From: Bacteroidota bacterium
GTDB taxonomy: Bacteria > Bacteroidota > Bacteroidia > Bacteroidales > UBA4417
Assembly: GCA_013376995.1 (NCBI GenBank)
Contig: JACAAZ010000019.1
Location: 1-64,000 of the forward strand
Direction: 5' to 3'
Length of the DNA: 64,000 bases
In this document: positions 9,431 to 18,094 of the stretch, one piece after another
How the letters are laid out: every line of letters begins with the position of its first letter
Numbering within the stretch: position 1 is the first letter of the stretch
Notes under the pieces: generated by a model
What the model was told of the DNA's origin: nothing
The model's database searches: none
The model's input: the letters and a program-made list of their open reading frames with translations, nothing else
Program-made: the position numbers and the translations under genes

Positions 9431-9527
9431 TAGTTACCCATCAAATTTTTAATATAAAGTTAAATCTCCTCTCAAATCAGCATTAAACACATAATCGTAA
9501 TTTTATCGTCAAATAAGCAAATAGACC

Positions 9528-10946
9528 ATGGAAACCTACCCAATATATTGTGCCGGCAAATTTATTGAAACAACTGGTGAATGGAATGTCACTGACCCTT
9601 TTCTTAATGAAGTTTTTGCAAAAACATGGCTGGCAGGCATGGAAGAATTGGAGATTGCCATACAATCCGGGTTGAACCTTAGGGGACAGCTTAAGGCAAT
9701 GCCTGCCTACCAGCGGTATCAAATCCTTTCAGAAATCAGCAATGGATTGCGTTTACAACGCCAGGAATTTGCTGAATTGCTCAGCAGGGAATCAGGGAAA
9801 CCTGTCAGGTATGCACTGGCTGAAGTTGACAGATCCGTACAGACGTTTACTGTTGCTGCCGAAGAGAGCCGCCGCCTGCCTAAGGAATATATAAGTATTG
9901 ACTGGACAACCGCAGGGAAAGGGAAGGAAGGCCTTGTAAAATATTTCCCTGTCGGGCTTGTTGCCGGCATATCTCCTTTTAATTTCCCTCTGAACCTGGC
10001 AGTTCATAAAATAGCTCCCGCTATTGCTGCAGGTTGCCCAATCATACTTAAGCCTTCAAGCTCAACTCCCCTTTCAACATTAAAACTCTGCAAGTTGATT
10101 GATGAAACAGCTTTGCCAAAAGGTGCAGTTTCAGTATTGCCAATGAACCGGACTGTGGGAAATCTCCTGGTAACGGATGACAGGATCAGCCTTTTATCCT
10201 TTACCGGTTCACCTGAGGTTGGTTGGGAAATGAAAAGAGAGTCTGGTAAAAAGAAGGTAGTTCTTGAACTCGGCGGGAATGCCGGAGTTATTATTTCTAA
10301 AGGGACTAACCTGGAAGAAGCCATAACTAAATGTGTGACGGGAGGGTTTTCCTATTCTGGCCAGGTCTGTATCCACACCCAACGTATTTATGTGATCCGG
10401 GGTTTATTTGATGAATTCTTAGCGTGTTTTAAAGAAAAGACTTCAGGGTTAATAAAAGGGAATCCCCTGGACAAGGACACTGAAATAGCTACTATGATTG
10501 ACATGTCAAATGCAGTAAGGGTTGAGGCGTGGGTAAACCAAGCATTGTTAGAGGGTGCTAAATTGGTATATGGTGGTAGGCGAGAGGGAAACTTCTTTGA
10601 ACCAACCATTCTCACAGATACGAAACCGTTAATGCAGGTTTGCCGGGAGGAAATTTTCGGTCCGGTTGTTTTAGTGGAAGCAGTAAATGACCTTGAGGAA
10701 GCTGTTACCAGGATAAATGAGGGAAGATTTGGACTTCAGGCAGGACTTTTTACTGACAGCCTGGAAGAAATGAATTATGCTTTTGGAAATCTTGAGGTAG
10801 GAGGAGTAATCATTAATGATGTGCCTACTTTCCGCGTTGACCATATGCCTTATGGCGGCGTCAAGGATTCAGGACAGGGCAGGGAAGGTGTTAGATATGC
10901 TATCCTCGATATGATGGAACCACGATTGTTGGTCAAGAATTGCTGA
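9528..10946 (+). CDS. NAD(P)-dependent aldehyde dehydrogenase
   Basis: The 472-residue enzyme belongs to the aldehyde dehydrogenase superfamily, oxidising an aldehyde to the acid with NAD(P). Visible motifs are SPFNFPLNL near residue 145, the cofactor loop FTGSPEVGW near 225, ELGGN with the general-base Glu near 247, the catalytic Cys near 281 in SGQVCIHTQR, EIFGPVV near 380, and PYGGVKDSGQGREG near 440. The overall pattern is close to lactaldehyde / phosphonoacetaldehyde / succinate-semialdehyde-type enzymes, but the substrate cannot be fixed from sequence. It stands alone, divergent from rplU. Confidence 0.93.
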   Translation: METYPIYCAGKFIETTGEWNVTDPFLNEVFAKTWLAGMEELEIAIQSGLNLRGQLKAMPAYQRYQILSEISNGLRLQRQEFAELLSRESGKPVRYALAEVDRSVQTFTVAAEESRRLPKEYISIDWTTAGKGKEGLVKYFPVGLVAGISPFNFPLNLAVHKIAPAIAAGCPIILKPSSSTPLSTLKLCKLIDETALPKGAVSVLPMNRTVGNLLVTDDRISLLSFTGSPEVGWEMKRESGKKKVVLELGGNAGVIISKGTNLEEAITKCVTGGFSYSGQVCIHTQRIYVIRGLFDEFLACFKEKTSGLIKGNPLDKDTEIATMIDMSNAVRVEAWVNQALLEGAKLVYGGRREGNFFEPTILTDTKPLMQVCREEIFGPVVLVEAVNDLEEAVTRINEGRFGLQAGLFTDSLEEMNYAFGNLEVGGVIINDVPTFRVDHMPYGGVKDSGQGREGVRYAILDMMEPRLLVKNC

Positions 10947-11090
10947 ACTTGTTTAATTTTACTGCTCTCAATTTGTATTCACCGATCTTTGGGAGATTGA
11001 AGCCTGTTTAATCTTGAATAAGATATTATATGAACACCCTGCCTTAATTTAAGGAAATACTATGCCCCCCCTGCAAACCTTTCTTAAGCA

Positions 11091-11188
11091 TAAGTTATAA
11101 CTAACAATTAATAACTGGTAACTAATAGCCAATAACATATAACTCAAATACAATAACTCATAACCAATCCCTAACCCTCCATCCTCCC
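11091..11188 (+). repeat. Heptanucleotide-phased array abutting the ECF sigma gene
   Basis: These 98 nt divide exactly into 14 heptamers related to TAACTAA (for example TAAGTTA, TAACTGG, TAACTCA, TAACCAA). They drift to C-rich forms (CCCTCCA, TCCTCCC) over the last three units, and the array ends at the base before the TTG start codon at 11189. The phase holds without slips. A similar arrangement abuts fbp. Whether it is a decayed microsatellite or a functional leader is unknown. Confidence 0.7.
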
Positions 11189-11764
11189 TTGACCAACGAA
11201 GACCTTCTGTTAATCACTGGCCTAAAAAGAGGCGATCGTTCAATATTTGAACAGATCTTCAGGACCTTTTATCCTGAACTATGTGGTTTTTCCTTAAGGT
11301 ATGTTGCGGATCCTTTAGTTGCTGAAGAGATTGTCCAGGATCTCTTTTGCAAAATTTGGTACAGGAGGGAAGAATTGGTTATTAATACATCACTCAAAAG
11401 TTATCTATATAAGGCTGCAGCCAATCATTCAATTAATCATATCCGGCACCTGGAGATGCAAAGAAAGTATTTTAATTATGTTGGTTTTGAAGTTGATGAC
11501 CTTTCCGGGGGATTTAATCATGAACCGGATGGTGAACTTGCTGCACTTGTTCAGAAAGCATTGCTGGAATTACCCGAGAAACGTCGTGAGATTTTTGAGA
11601 TGAGCCGGTTCGAAGGTATGAAATATCATGAAATAGCTGAAAAGTTGGGAATCAATATCAAAACGGTAGAAACTCAAATGACTCGTGCTCTGGAATTTAT
11701 GAGAAAATACCTGAAAGAATTCATTACAGCTATATTGCTGATAATCAATATTATAAAACCCTGA
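11189..11764 (+). CDS. ECF-family RNA polymerase sigma factor (first system)
   Basis: The 191-residue protein has an ECF sigma region 2 (residues ~22-88: YPELCGFSLRYVADPLVAEEIVQDLFCKIW) and region 4 (residues ~125-178: LLELPEKRREIFEMSRFEGMKYHEIAEKLGINIKTVETQMTRAL). The start is TTG at 11189: no in-frame ATG precedes region 2, and the frame is closed upstream by TAG at 11126. It is followed 71 nt later by a FecR anti-sigma, the usual partner in this phylum, with a predicted target promoter in between. I infer it reads the 30-nt motif at 4035, 11785 and 17692. The C-terminus is hydrophobic (AILLIINIIKP), which is unusual for a cytosolic sigma factor. Confidence 0.93.
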   Translation: MTNEDLLLITGLKRGDRSIFEQIFRTFYPELCGFSLRYVADPLVAEEIVQDLFCKIWYRREELVINTSLKSYLYKAAANHSINHIRHLEMQRKYFNYVGFEVDDLSGGFNHEPDGELAALVQKALLELPEKRREIFEMSRFEGMKYHEIAEKLGINIKTVETQMTRALEFMRKYLKEFITAILLIINIIKP

Positions 11765-11784
11765 TAAAAAAATATTTTTTTGGC

Positions 11785-11814
11785 TTGTAGGGGTAAAATG
11801 CTTTTCGATTGTCT
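11785..11814 (+). promoter_or_regulatory. Predicted ECF-sigma promoter, copy B
   Basis: TTGTAGGGGTAAA, ATGCTTT, TCGATTGTCT sits 20 nt after the sigma stop and 21 nt before the FecR ATG. It is identical over 30 nt to copy C at 17692-17721 and near-identical to copy A. An A/T tract precedes it. The placement implies that the anti-sigma/sensor operon is induced by the sigma while the sigma gene itself is transcribed separately, giving negative feedback. Confidence 0.65.
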
Positions 11815-11835
11815 ATATAGTACAAAAATAATAAT

Positions 11836-12849
11836 ATGTCCATCCATAACCGGAAAATAGTAAGCGAGATCACACGCTACATCACTGGAGATTGTACTCC
11901 GGATGATCGTCGTGTCATTTCCGGTTTGATTGACACTGATCCCCTCTATCAACAAGAGTACAAAGAACTGAACCAGGTATGGAATCATACCGGTATTAAA
12001 TCAATTCCTGTATTTGATGTAAATGTTGCCTGGTCTTCTGTGGAAGAAAGGATTTCAAAGGCACCTTCCAGAAGGATACACCGTATTCAACCTGTCCATA
12101 ACCAGGTACGCAAAATTGCCGGGTATGCCCTTAGGATTGCTGCGGTCTTATTAATAGGTATAGCTATATTCCAATTCCTTGTTCCTCATACTTCTTTCAA
12201 AACAATTGCTTCCGGTACTTCTGTCGCAGCTCCTTTAAGCCTTGCCGACGGCTCTACTATATTCCTGAATTCCTCATCTTCAATTAAATTCCCCGAAAAA
12301 TTTGGAGGTAATAAACGCGAAGTTTACTTTTGGGGTGAAGCTTTCTTTGAAATAGCTCACGACCCAACCAGGCCTTTCATTATTGAGACAGGTGAAACGC
12401 GTATCAAAGTTCTGGGAACATCTTTCAATGTTAAGGCGTATCCCAAAACCAACAGAATTGAGGTTGTAGTGAATTCGGGTAAAGTTCTTTTCTACCATGT
12501 TGACAAAAACGACCATATTCTCGGCCAGGTAATTCTTCTCAAAGGTGATAAGGGTGTTTATTTCAGGAATACAGGCCAGATTACCCGTCTCCTGAACGAT
12601 GAACCTAATTACCTTAGCTGGAAAACCGGTCTTCTCGTTTTCAGTGAAACTTCACTTGATAAAGTGCTGACCGCTGTTGGACAAAAATATGGTGTCACTT
12701 TTAATATGGCCGACAAAGATCTCTCCCAACTTAAACTAACTGCCACATTCGACAACGAAACGCTGGATGCCGTTCTGGAAGTGTTACAACTTGTTCATAA
12801 CCTCCAATTTGTCAATAATGGAAATGATTACCTGGTTAAGAAAAAATAA
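11836..12849 (+). CDS. FecR-family anti-sigma factor
   Basis: The 337-residue inner-membrane protein has a cytosolic N-terminal ~90 residues that should bind the sigma factor, one transmembrane helix near residues 97-113 (IAAVLLIGIAIFQFLV), and a periplasmic FecR domain (residues ~125-225: LADGSTIFLNSSSSIKFPE, REVYFWGEAFFEIAHD, GTSFNVKAY). A C-terminal domain near 265-335 (LDKVLTAVGQKYGVTFN...LDAVLEVLQLVHNLQF) is typical of Bacteroidota FecR proteins. It holds the sigma inactive until an outer-membrane sensor signals. The next gene starts 24 nt downstream and supplies an STN domain, the usual FecR partner. Confidence 0.93.
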   Translation: MSIHNRKIVSEITRYITGDCTPDDRRVISGLIDTDPLYQQEYKELNQVWNHTGIKSIPVFDVNVAWSSVEERISKAPSRRIHRIQPVHNQVRKIAGYALRIAAVLLIGIAIFQFLVPHTSFKTIASGTSVAAPLSLADGSTIFLNSSSSIKFPEKFGGNKREVYFWGEAFFEIAHDPTRPFIIETGETRIKVLGTSFNVKAYPKTNRIEVVVNSGKVLFYHVDKNDHILGQVILLKGDKGVYFRNTGQITRLLNDEPNYLSWKTGLLVFSETSLDKVLTAVGQKYGVTFNMADKDLSQLKLTATFDNETLDAVLEVLQLVHNLQFVNNGNDYLVKKK

Positions 12850-12873
12850 CCGATAATCAACCACCATACAGAT

Positions 12874-14202
12874 ATGTTATTGACCTTACGGTATTACGTT
12901 AGTTTTACATTATTAATTCTGTTTTTGTTCAAGGCTGGCCCCGCGGGTGCGCAGCCTTTGTTGTTAAGCCGCCCGGTAACCATCAGCGTCTCAAACCAGC
13001 CCTTCTCTTCTGTTCTTCTTAAGCTTAGCAGGGAAACCGGGATTCGCTTCTCTTATGATCCCGTTCAGCTGTCCCCACAGAAAAAAATATCCGTTAAAGC
13101 TTTTAATAAGCCACTCGGCGAAGTTCTTAACCAAATTGTTGGACAAGGGGCTTTTGCTTATCGCGAAGTGGGAAACCAGCTTGTAATCTATAAGAAAATA
13201 ACTGATAAAGATACTCCTGTTGAAGTAACTAATCCATCGGATCAAAAGAGCATCCTCCCCCAGCCAAAGAAAAACCCAATACCTGATACTGTCATTATAA
13301 CCCGCACTGATACGGTCCGGATTAACAAGACAGATACACTTGTCAGGACAGAGACTCTTGTACAGCATGATACCATAAGGCATACAGACACGGTCTATAT
13401 GTACAAAACACAAAAAGCCGGCCGGCAAACGCTTCCCAATTTTAACAAAAACTCCATTCAAAACAGAAAGTTCAGGGAACATAATGGATTCTTTGCTGGT
13501 ATAGAGTATCAGCAATTGCTGGGTAAGATGTCTTTTAAAGCAACGGAACAAACATATACAGGCTTGTCGGATTCCATGGATAAAGCTTCATCTGCCTTGC
13601 TTAAATACTCTGTGGGAGCTATAGTAGGATACGACTATAAGCGCATAGGTGTTGAATCAGGCATTCATCTAACTCGCCTCGGAGAAATGTTCGAATATGA
13701 ATATTCAAAACAGCTTGGTGGATATTATAAAACTGATACAGTTGATACCTATTATACTGTAACTGGAATCGATACAACCAGATATTATGTGACAGATTCC
13801 AGCTGGGTAAATATTGACTATAAAAAATTCAGTTACAAGAATCCAAATACATATAAATATTTAGAAATCCCCATTCTTGCTAAATTAAGGTTCTACCAGG
13901 ACGAAAAACTGGAATTATATATTAAGGGTGGACTAATTGCTGATTTCCTCGTTTCTCATAAAGCAATCTATATTAAAACTGATGCTGATCAAAGTGCTGA
14001 TTGGTTGTCTTCCTCCTTATTAAAACCAATGCTGCTATCCTGGCAAGCCGGCCTGGGAGCAGCTCTCAATTTACAGAATGGATTGGGCTTCCTGCTTGAT
14101 ATTTCTTACAGAAGTCAAGGGTCTTCACAGTATAAAGATTATCCCCTTTCAAAGAAATTTAACCTTTTTAATATTAAAACAGGTATTTTTGTTAGGCTCT
14201 AA
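12874..14202 (+). CDS. STN-domain outer-membrane beta-barrel protein, putative sensor
   Basis: The 442-residue protein has a signal peptide (residues 1-26, ending PAGA/Q) and an STN (secretin/TonB N-terminal) domain at ~30-107 (SNQPFSSVLLKLSRETGIRFSYDP...PLGEVLNQIV). A linker at ~108-190 contains five or six DT-V/L/I motifs roughly eight residues apart. A porin/PorT-like beta-barrel follows from ~205 to the end (GFFAGIEYQQLLGKMSF, KYLEIPILAKLRFY, LSWQAGLGAALNLQNGLGFLLDISYRSQG, C-terminal FVRL). In classical systems STN sits on a TonB-dependent transporter; here no TonB box, plug or 22-strand barrel is visible. I infer it senses at the outer membrane and signals to the adjacent FecR protein. 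Confidence 0.8.
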   Translation: MLLTLRYYVSFTLLILFLFKAGPAGAQPLLLSRPVTISVSNQPFSSVLLKLSRETGIRFSYDPVQLSPQKKISVKAFNKPLGEVLNQIVGQGAFAYREVGNQLVIYKKITDKDTPVEVTNPSDQKSILPQPKKNPIPDTVIITRTDTVRINKTDTLVRTETLVQHDTIRHTDTVYMYKTQKAGRQTLPNFNKNSIQNRKFREHNGFFAGIEYQQLLGKMSFKATEQTYTGLSDSMDKASSALLKYSVGAIVGYDYKRIGVESGIHLTRLGEMFEYEYSKQLGGYYKTDTVDTYYTVTGIDTTRYYVTDSSWVNIDYKKFSYKNPNTYKYLEIPILAKLRFYQDEKLELYIKGGLIADFLVSHKAIYIKTDADQSADWLSSSLLKPMLLSWQAGLGAALNLQNGLGFLLDISYRSQGSSQYKDYPLSKKFNLFNIKTGIFVRL

Positions 14203-14247
14203 AGAGTGATACTGAGATTCGTCCCGGGGATTAACATTAGGTAGCTT

Positions 14248-17200
14248 ATGCTAAACGGCAAAACCTTGCCAGTCTTTTTCTTGATTAGCCCTCAAGCAGG
14301 ATCAGACAGGAATCAGAGTATTTCAAGATTATTGAAATGTTCTCTGTATGCGCCCGTCCTGATATGTTTCATTTTATTTCTTTCACTGAATTCTGCTGCT
14401 CAAGTGTTCGTTGGGGGAGCACTCTCACAAAATACCACATTCAATAAAGCCAACAACCCTTATATCGTCACAGAAAACCTGATTGTTCCAAAAGGAATAA
14501 CTCTTACAATTGAACCCGGCGCTGAACTTGTATTCTACTCAAATACACAGCTAATGGTCAAAGGTGTCTTAGTTGCAAGAGGAACTGAAAGCGATAGCAT
14601 TCAATTTGTTATGAGTACCCAGATCCCTAATGCATATTTATGGAATGGAATTGTATTCGACAGCACCTTTGCAAGTTTCGATGCAACAGGGAGTTATCTG
14701 GGAGGTACGATATTATCATATGCTTCTATCTATAATTCCAATTATTCGCTAACAATCTCAGGAAATTCAGGGATACTGATTGAAAACTCTTTGCTCCGGA
14801 AGAGTGGTGACGGAATTTATTTGTCTGAAGGGACAAACAATATTATAAGGAATTGCCGTATTGAACAGACAGGATTTGGGATATTCATTCCTTCGGGTAG
14901 CCATGTTTCCAATAACCGCTTCGAAAACAATGAAATTATTAATAATATTAATATTGGATTTCTAATAAATAATGGAATTGGCAGGATCAGGGATAATTTG
15001 ATTACCGGAAACAAGATCAGAAATAACTTCATCGGAATGTATATTGGTAATGATGGGCCGTATGATGTGGGAAGAAATACCCTGAAAAACAACTATATCT
15101 CGGACAATTCTCTCGAAGGAGTCCGTATCTACCAGGATTCTACTGCATTCACCGGTAATTTTGTCCTTAACAATGATGTTGGAATAACTTTAAAGCATTC
15201 TGACCATTCCGAGCTTTCTGAGAACTTTATTTCCCAGAATAAGAAATGGGGGATATGGATCAACGACAGTTCTACCAATAATCTGATCATTCAAAATAAT
15301 ATATTAAGAAACGGATTTGGAATTCGGATTTCAGCAGAGGACCTGAACAAATCACTTAACAATACATTCCTTCACAACACCATTTATCAAAACAACGGGG
15401 AGGCAGTTGATATTGAATCTTCTCCTCAGGGCCCTTTTCACTACAATAACATTGACCTGAACAGTAAAACCTATACTTTCATCAACATGTCAAAGGACCT
15501 GATTGAGGCTGAGAATAACTGGTGGGGAACAGGAAATACAGAAACCATCGACAGCCTGATCTATGACATCCTCGATGATCCACAGCTCGGACTGGTCAGG
15601 TATCAGTTTACGCTTGGTCAGATTGACACCGTGGCTCCGATACCGCCACCTCGAAATGTTGTTAAACGACAGGTTGGAGCCGATGTCGTAATTTCATGGG
15701 AAGCAGTTCCGGTTAATGATTTGAAAGGATATTTCATTTACTGCGGTGCTTTTGATGGTGTTTCTTTCTCAACCAGGATTGATGCCGGGAATGTTACCAG
15801 TTTTGTTTTACCTGCACATTCAGTTTTTGATTCTATTGCCGTTTCTTCATTCGACAATTTAGCTGATAGTATTTCTGACCAGGTCGAAGGGCATGAAAGC
15901 GAATATGTTTTTGCTGCTTTGGGCCCTTATGCCGGCCCTGACACAACTATTTGTACTGGTTCTTCACTTCATATTGAACTGGCCACAGCTTTTAACTATG
16001 AATCCATAACCTGGTCAACCTCAGGTGACGGCTCTTTTTCCAGTCCTCATCTTCTCAAAACCATTTATAATCCCGGATCGGCTGACACTGCAAACAAGCA
16101 GGTTGCGCTCACATTGCATATCATGGGATCGGGATTCAACCTGAGCGATCTTATGATTGTCTCATTTAGTGATCCTCCAATAGTTTTTGCAGGAAATGAT
16201 ACCTTGGTTTTATCTGATACCTCATATCTTACCTCTGAAGCAACTTCAATCCATCAAACAGGGATTTTGTGGCAAACTTCGGGTGATGGGACATTCAGTA
16301 ATGATACCCTTTTGCACACTGAATATACTCCAGGATCACAGGATTTAGGGAATGGGAATGTTAAACTAACGCTTCATACAAGTTCGGTCTGCGGAAGCGT
16401 AGATGATGATTTGAACCTTACAATTCTAAAAGCAGTTTCAATTCATGGTAAGGTTCATGCCGGAGAAGTTTTGTCAGGAGGTACCCGGCTGCAGCTATTC
16501 AAGGCAGTTGGGAATGTGATTAGCCAGGAGAGAGAAACTTATCTGTCAGTTGATGGCAAATTCAACTTCGATCACCTTACTGCTGCAGATTATTATTTAT
16601 ATGCAGTCCCTGATAAAATTGATTTTTCCTTGTATGCCCCTACCTATTATTATAATGATCTTCACTGGAAAGATGCTTACCGATTGCCGGCTCATGAGAA
16701 CACCTATGATGTTGATATCAATCTAAAGCGCTTAGCTATGGCGCTTCCTGTTGGTGAAGGTTCTATTGGTGGATTATGCACCGCATCAGGAGTTACCGGG
16801 CTACCCTGCCAAAATACAATAGTACTTCTATATGACAAGTCCGGGCAAAATCTCCTTGGCTGGGCTTCGGTTGATGGAAACGGTTCTTTCAAATTTGACC
16901 ATCTCCCATATGGTGAATATCTTCTGATAGGTGAAAAAGCAGGCTATGAGCAGTTTTTTTCGCAGGTTATTACGCTTTCCCCGTTGCATCCGGAAGTAAC
17001 AGATGCAATGTTACATATTGAACCTTTTAAGATTTCCATCCAGATACCGATGGATTCTCCCGATTACCTTTCCAATATCCAGGTTTACCCGGTTCCCGGG
17101 AAAAATAAGGTTTTTCTTAAAGGTCTGCCTTCATCCGGGACATATAAGATCAGTCTTTCCAATGTAACCGGTGAAACTGCTTCTTTTGCCATTGATTTTA

Positions 17201-17313
17201 TTAAGGGCGAAGACTGTCCAATTGATGTTTCTAAGTTTCCAGCCGGAGTTTATATGTTACGAATTTACCTTGGTGATGATTTTGTGAAAGATCTTAAGAT
17301 AATTAAGAATTAA
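14248..17313 (+). CDS. Secreted right-handed beta-helix protein with T9SS sorting domain
   Basis: The 1021-residue protein has a long n-region then a hydrophobic signal segment ending LNSAAQ near residue 51. A right-handed parallel beta-helix (residues ~60-440) shows Asn-rich turns (NNIIRNCRIEQTGFGIFI, RNNFIGMYIGN) and the NosD-like NNWWGTGNTE element. After it come an FN3-like segment (~465-550), two modules with WSTSGDGSFSSP and WQTSGDGTFSND (~585-730), two carboxypeptidase-regulatory-like beta-sandwiches (~735-925), and a T9SS C-terminal sorting domain (~945-1021, IQVYPVPGKNKVFL...FPAGVYMLRIYLG). It is probably exported to the cell surface; a carbohydrate-related role is possible but not shown. 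It closes the operon with the anti-sigma and STN genes. Confidence 0.82.
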   Translation: MLNGKTLPVFFLISPQAGSDRNQSISRLLKCSLYAPVLICFILFLSLNSAAQVFVGGALSQNTTFNKANNPYIVTENLIVPKGITLTIEPGAELVFYSNTQLMVKGVLVARGTESDSIQFVMSTQIPNAYLWNGIVFDSTFASFDATGSYLGGTILSYASIYNSNYSLTISGNSGILIENSLLRKSGDGIYLSEGTNNIIRNCRIEQTGFGIFIPSGSHVSNNRFENNEIINNINIGFLINNGIGRIRDNLITGNKIRNNFIGMYIGNDGPYDVGRNTLKNNYISDNSLEGVRIYQDSTAFTGNFVLNNDVGITLKHSDHSELSENFISQNKKWGIWINDSSTNNLIIQNNILRNGFGIRISAEDLNKSLNNTFLHNTIYQNNGEAVDIESSPQGPFHYNNIDLNSKTYTFINMSKDLIEAENNWWGTGNTETIDSLIYDILDDPQLGLVRYQFTLGQIDTVAPIPPPRNVVKRQVGADVVISWEAVPVNDLKGYFIYCGAFDGVSFSTRIDAGNVTSFVLPAHSVFDSIAVSSFDNLADSISDQVEGHESEYVFAALGPYAGPDTTICTGSSLHIELATAFNYESITWSTSGDGSFSSPHLLKTIYNPGSADTANKQVALTLHIMGSGFNLSDLMIVSFSDPPIVFAGNDTLVLSDTSYLTSEATSIHQTGILWQTSGDGTFSNDTLLHTEYTPGSQDLGNGNVKLTLHTSSVCGSVDDDLNLTILKAVSIHGKVHAGEVLSGGTRLQLFKAVGNVISQERETYLSVDGKFNFDHLTAADYYLYAVPDKIDFSLYAPTYYYNDLHWKDAYRLPAHENTYDVDINLKRLAMALPVGEGSIGGLCTASGVTGLPCQNTIVLLYDKSGQNLLGWASVDGNGSFKFDHLPYGEYLLIGEKAGYEQFFSQVITLSPLHPEVTDAMLHIEPFKISIQIPMDSPDYLSNIQVYPVPGKNKVFLKGLPSSGTYKISLSNVTGETASFAIDFIKGEDCPIDVSKFPAGVYMLRIYLGDDFVKDLKIIKN

Positions 17314-17691
17314 TCTCAGACCATTTTTAGTATATTTATATTACATATTGATAACTAGGTTATTAATAGGTACTCATCCCACTTTATTACACACTCTTTA
17401 TTAACAAACACACGTTGAAAAATAGTTGAAATCTGAAGAATATTTATTTAATTATACCTTATCTTTAAGGTTTGCATACTGATAACCAGACATTTACAAA
17501 ATTATACAATTATCTGGGTTAAAGGTGTGCTTAGTTGTATTTTCTCTTGAACTCTCACGGCTCGCTTTACTCCCAATCAAAAGGTTTTAACATTGAGCGG
17601 CAAATTCGGCAAAATAAATGCTTATATAAAATGCTGTTATACAGAACAATAACGATAATTGAAAAAAAAATACCAAAAAAATGAGATATAG

Positions 17692-17721
17692 TTGTAGGGG
17701 TAAAATGCTTTTCGATTGTCT
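17692..17721 (+). promoter_or_regulatory. Predicted ECF-sigma promoter, copy C
   Basis: This is identical over 30 nt to copy B at 11785-11814 (TTGTAGGGGTAAA ... TCGATTGTCT), followed by TATAT. An A-rich tract lies about 20 nt upstream. It faces the giant T9SS protein at 18168 but lies 446 nt away, so the transcript would carry a long leader. Nothing else in the gap could be its target. Confidence 0.6.
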
Positions 17722-18066
17722 TATATGCGAAGAATTAATAGTGACAAAACCATAAAGCACCTGGCGGTATTGAAAAGCTGAAGATTTTATTTGTCTCAGT
17801 TTGACGGTTACAAGCCGGTTGTTTTGTGATATTCAAATGAATATAACTAATGAATAATTAATGTGTTAAATAACTGCTATGTAGCTTTGCCCATAGCCTA
17901 ACGACTAAGAAAGGAGGACATAAGGCGAAAATTTTGTCATTTCGCGTCAAGAAAACGACACAAAAAATTATTTAAGCTTTTTCAGAAAAGTACGAATGCA
18001 AAAAATTGAGAATAATCCTTACAGGCTTACAGATTATATAATGTTGAAGGTAGCAGAAAGTGTTTT

Positions 18067-18094
18067 TTTGTTATCATAAACATTTTTATATTTG
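18067..18094 (+). promoter_or_regulatory. Primary-sigma promoter of the 2519-residue protein
   Basis: TTTG at 18067-18070 and TATATTTG at 18087-18094 match the -33 TTTG / -7 TAnnTTTG consensus of Bacteroidota. The 16-nt spacer is slightly short. The start site would be near 18101, giving a leader of about 67 nt before the ATG at 18168. Confidence 0.5.

Noticed and set aside
14203..14247. A terminator or promoter between the STN/barrel gene and the beta-helix gene
   Set aside because: The 45-nt gap shows no hairpin with T run and no TAnnTTTG or GTAGGGG element, so operon continuity is the simpler reading.
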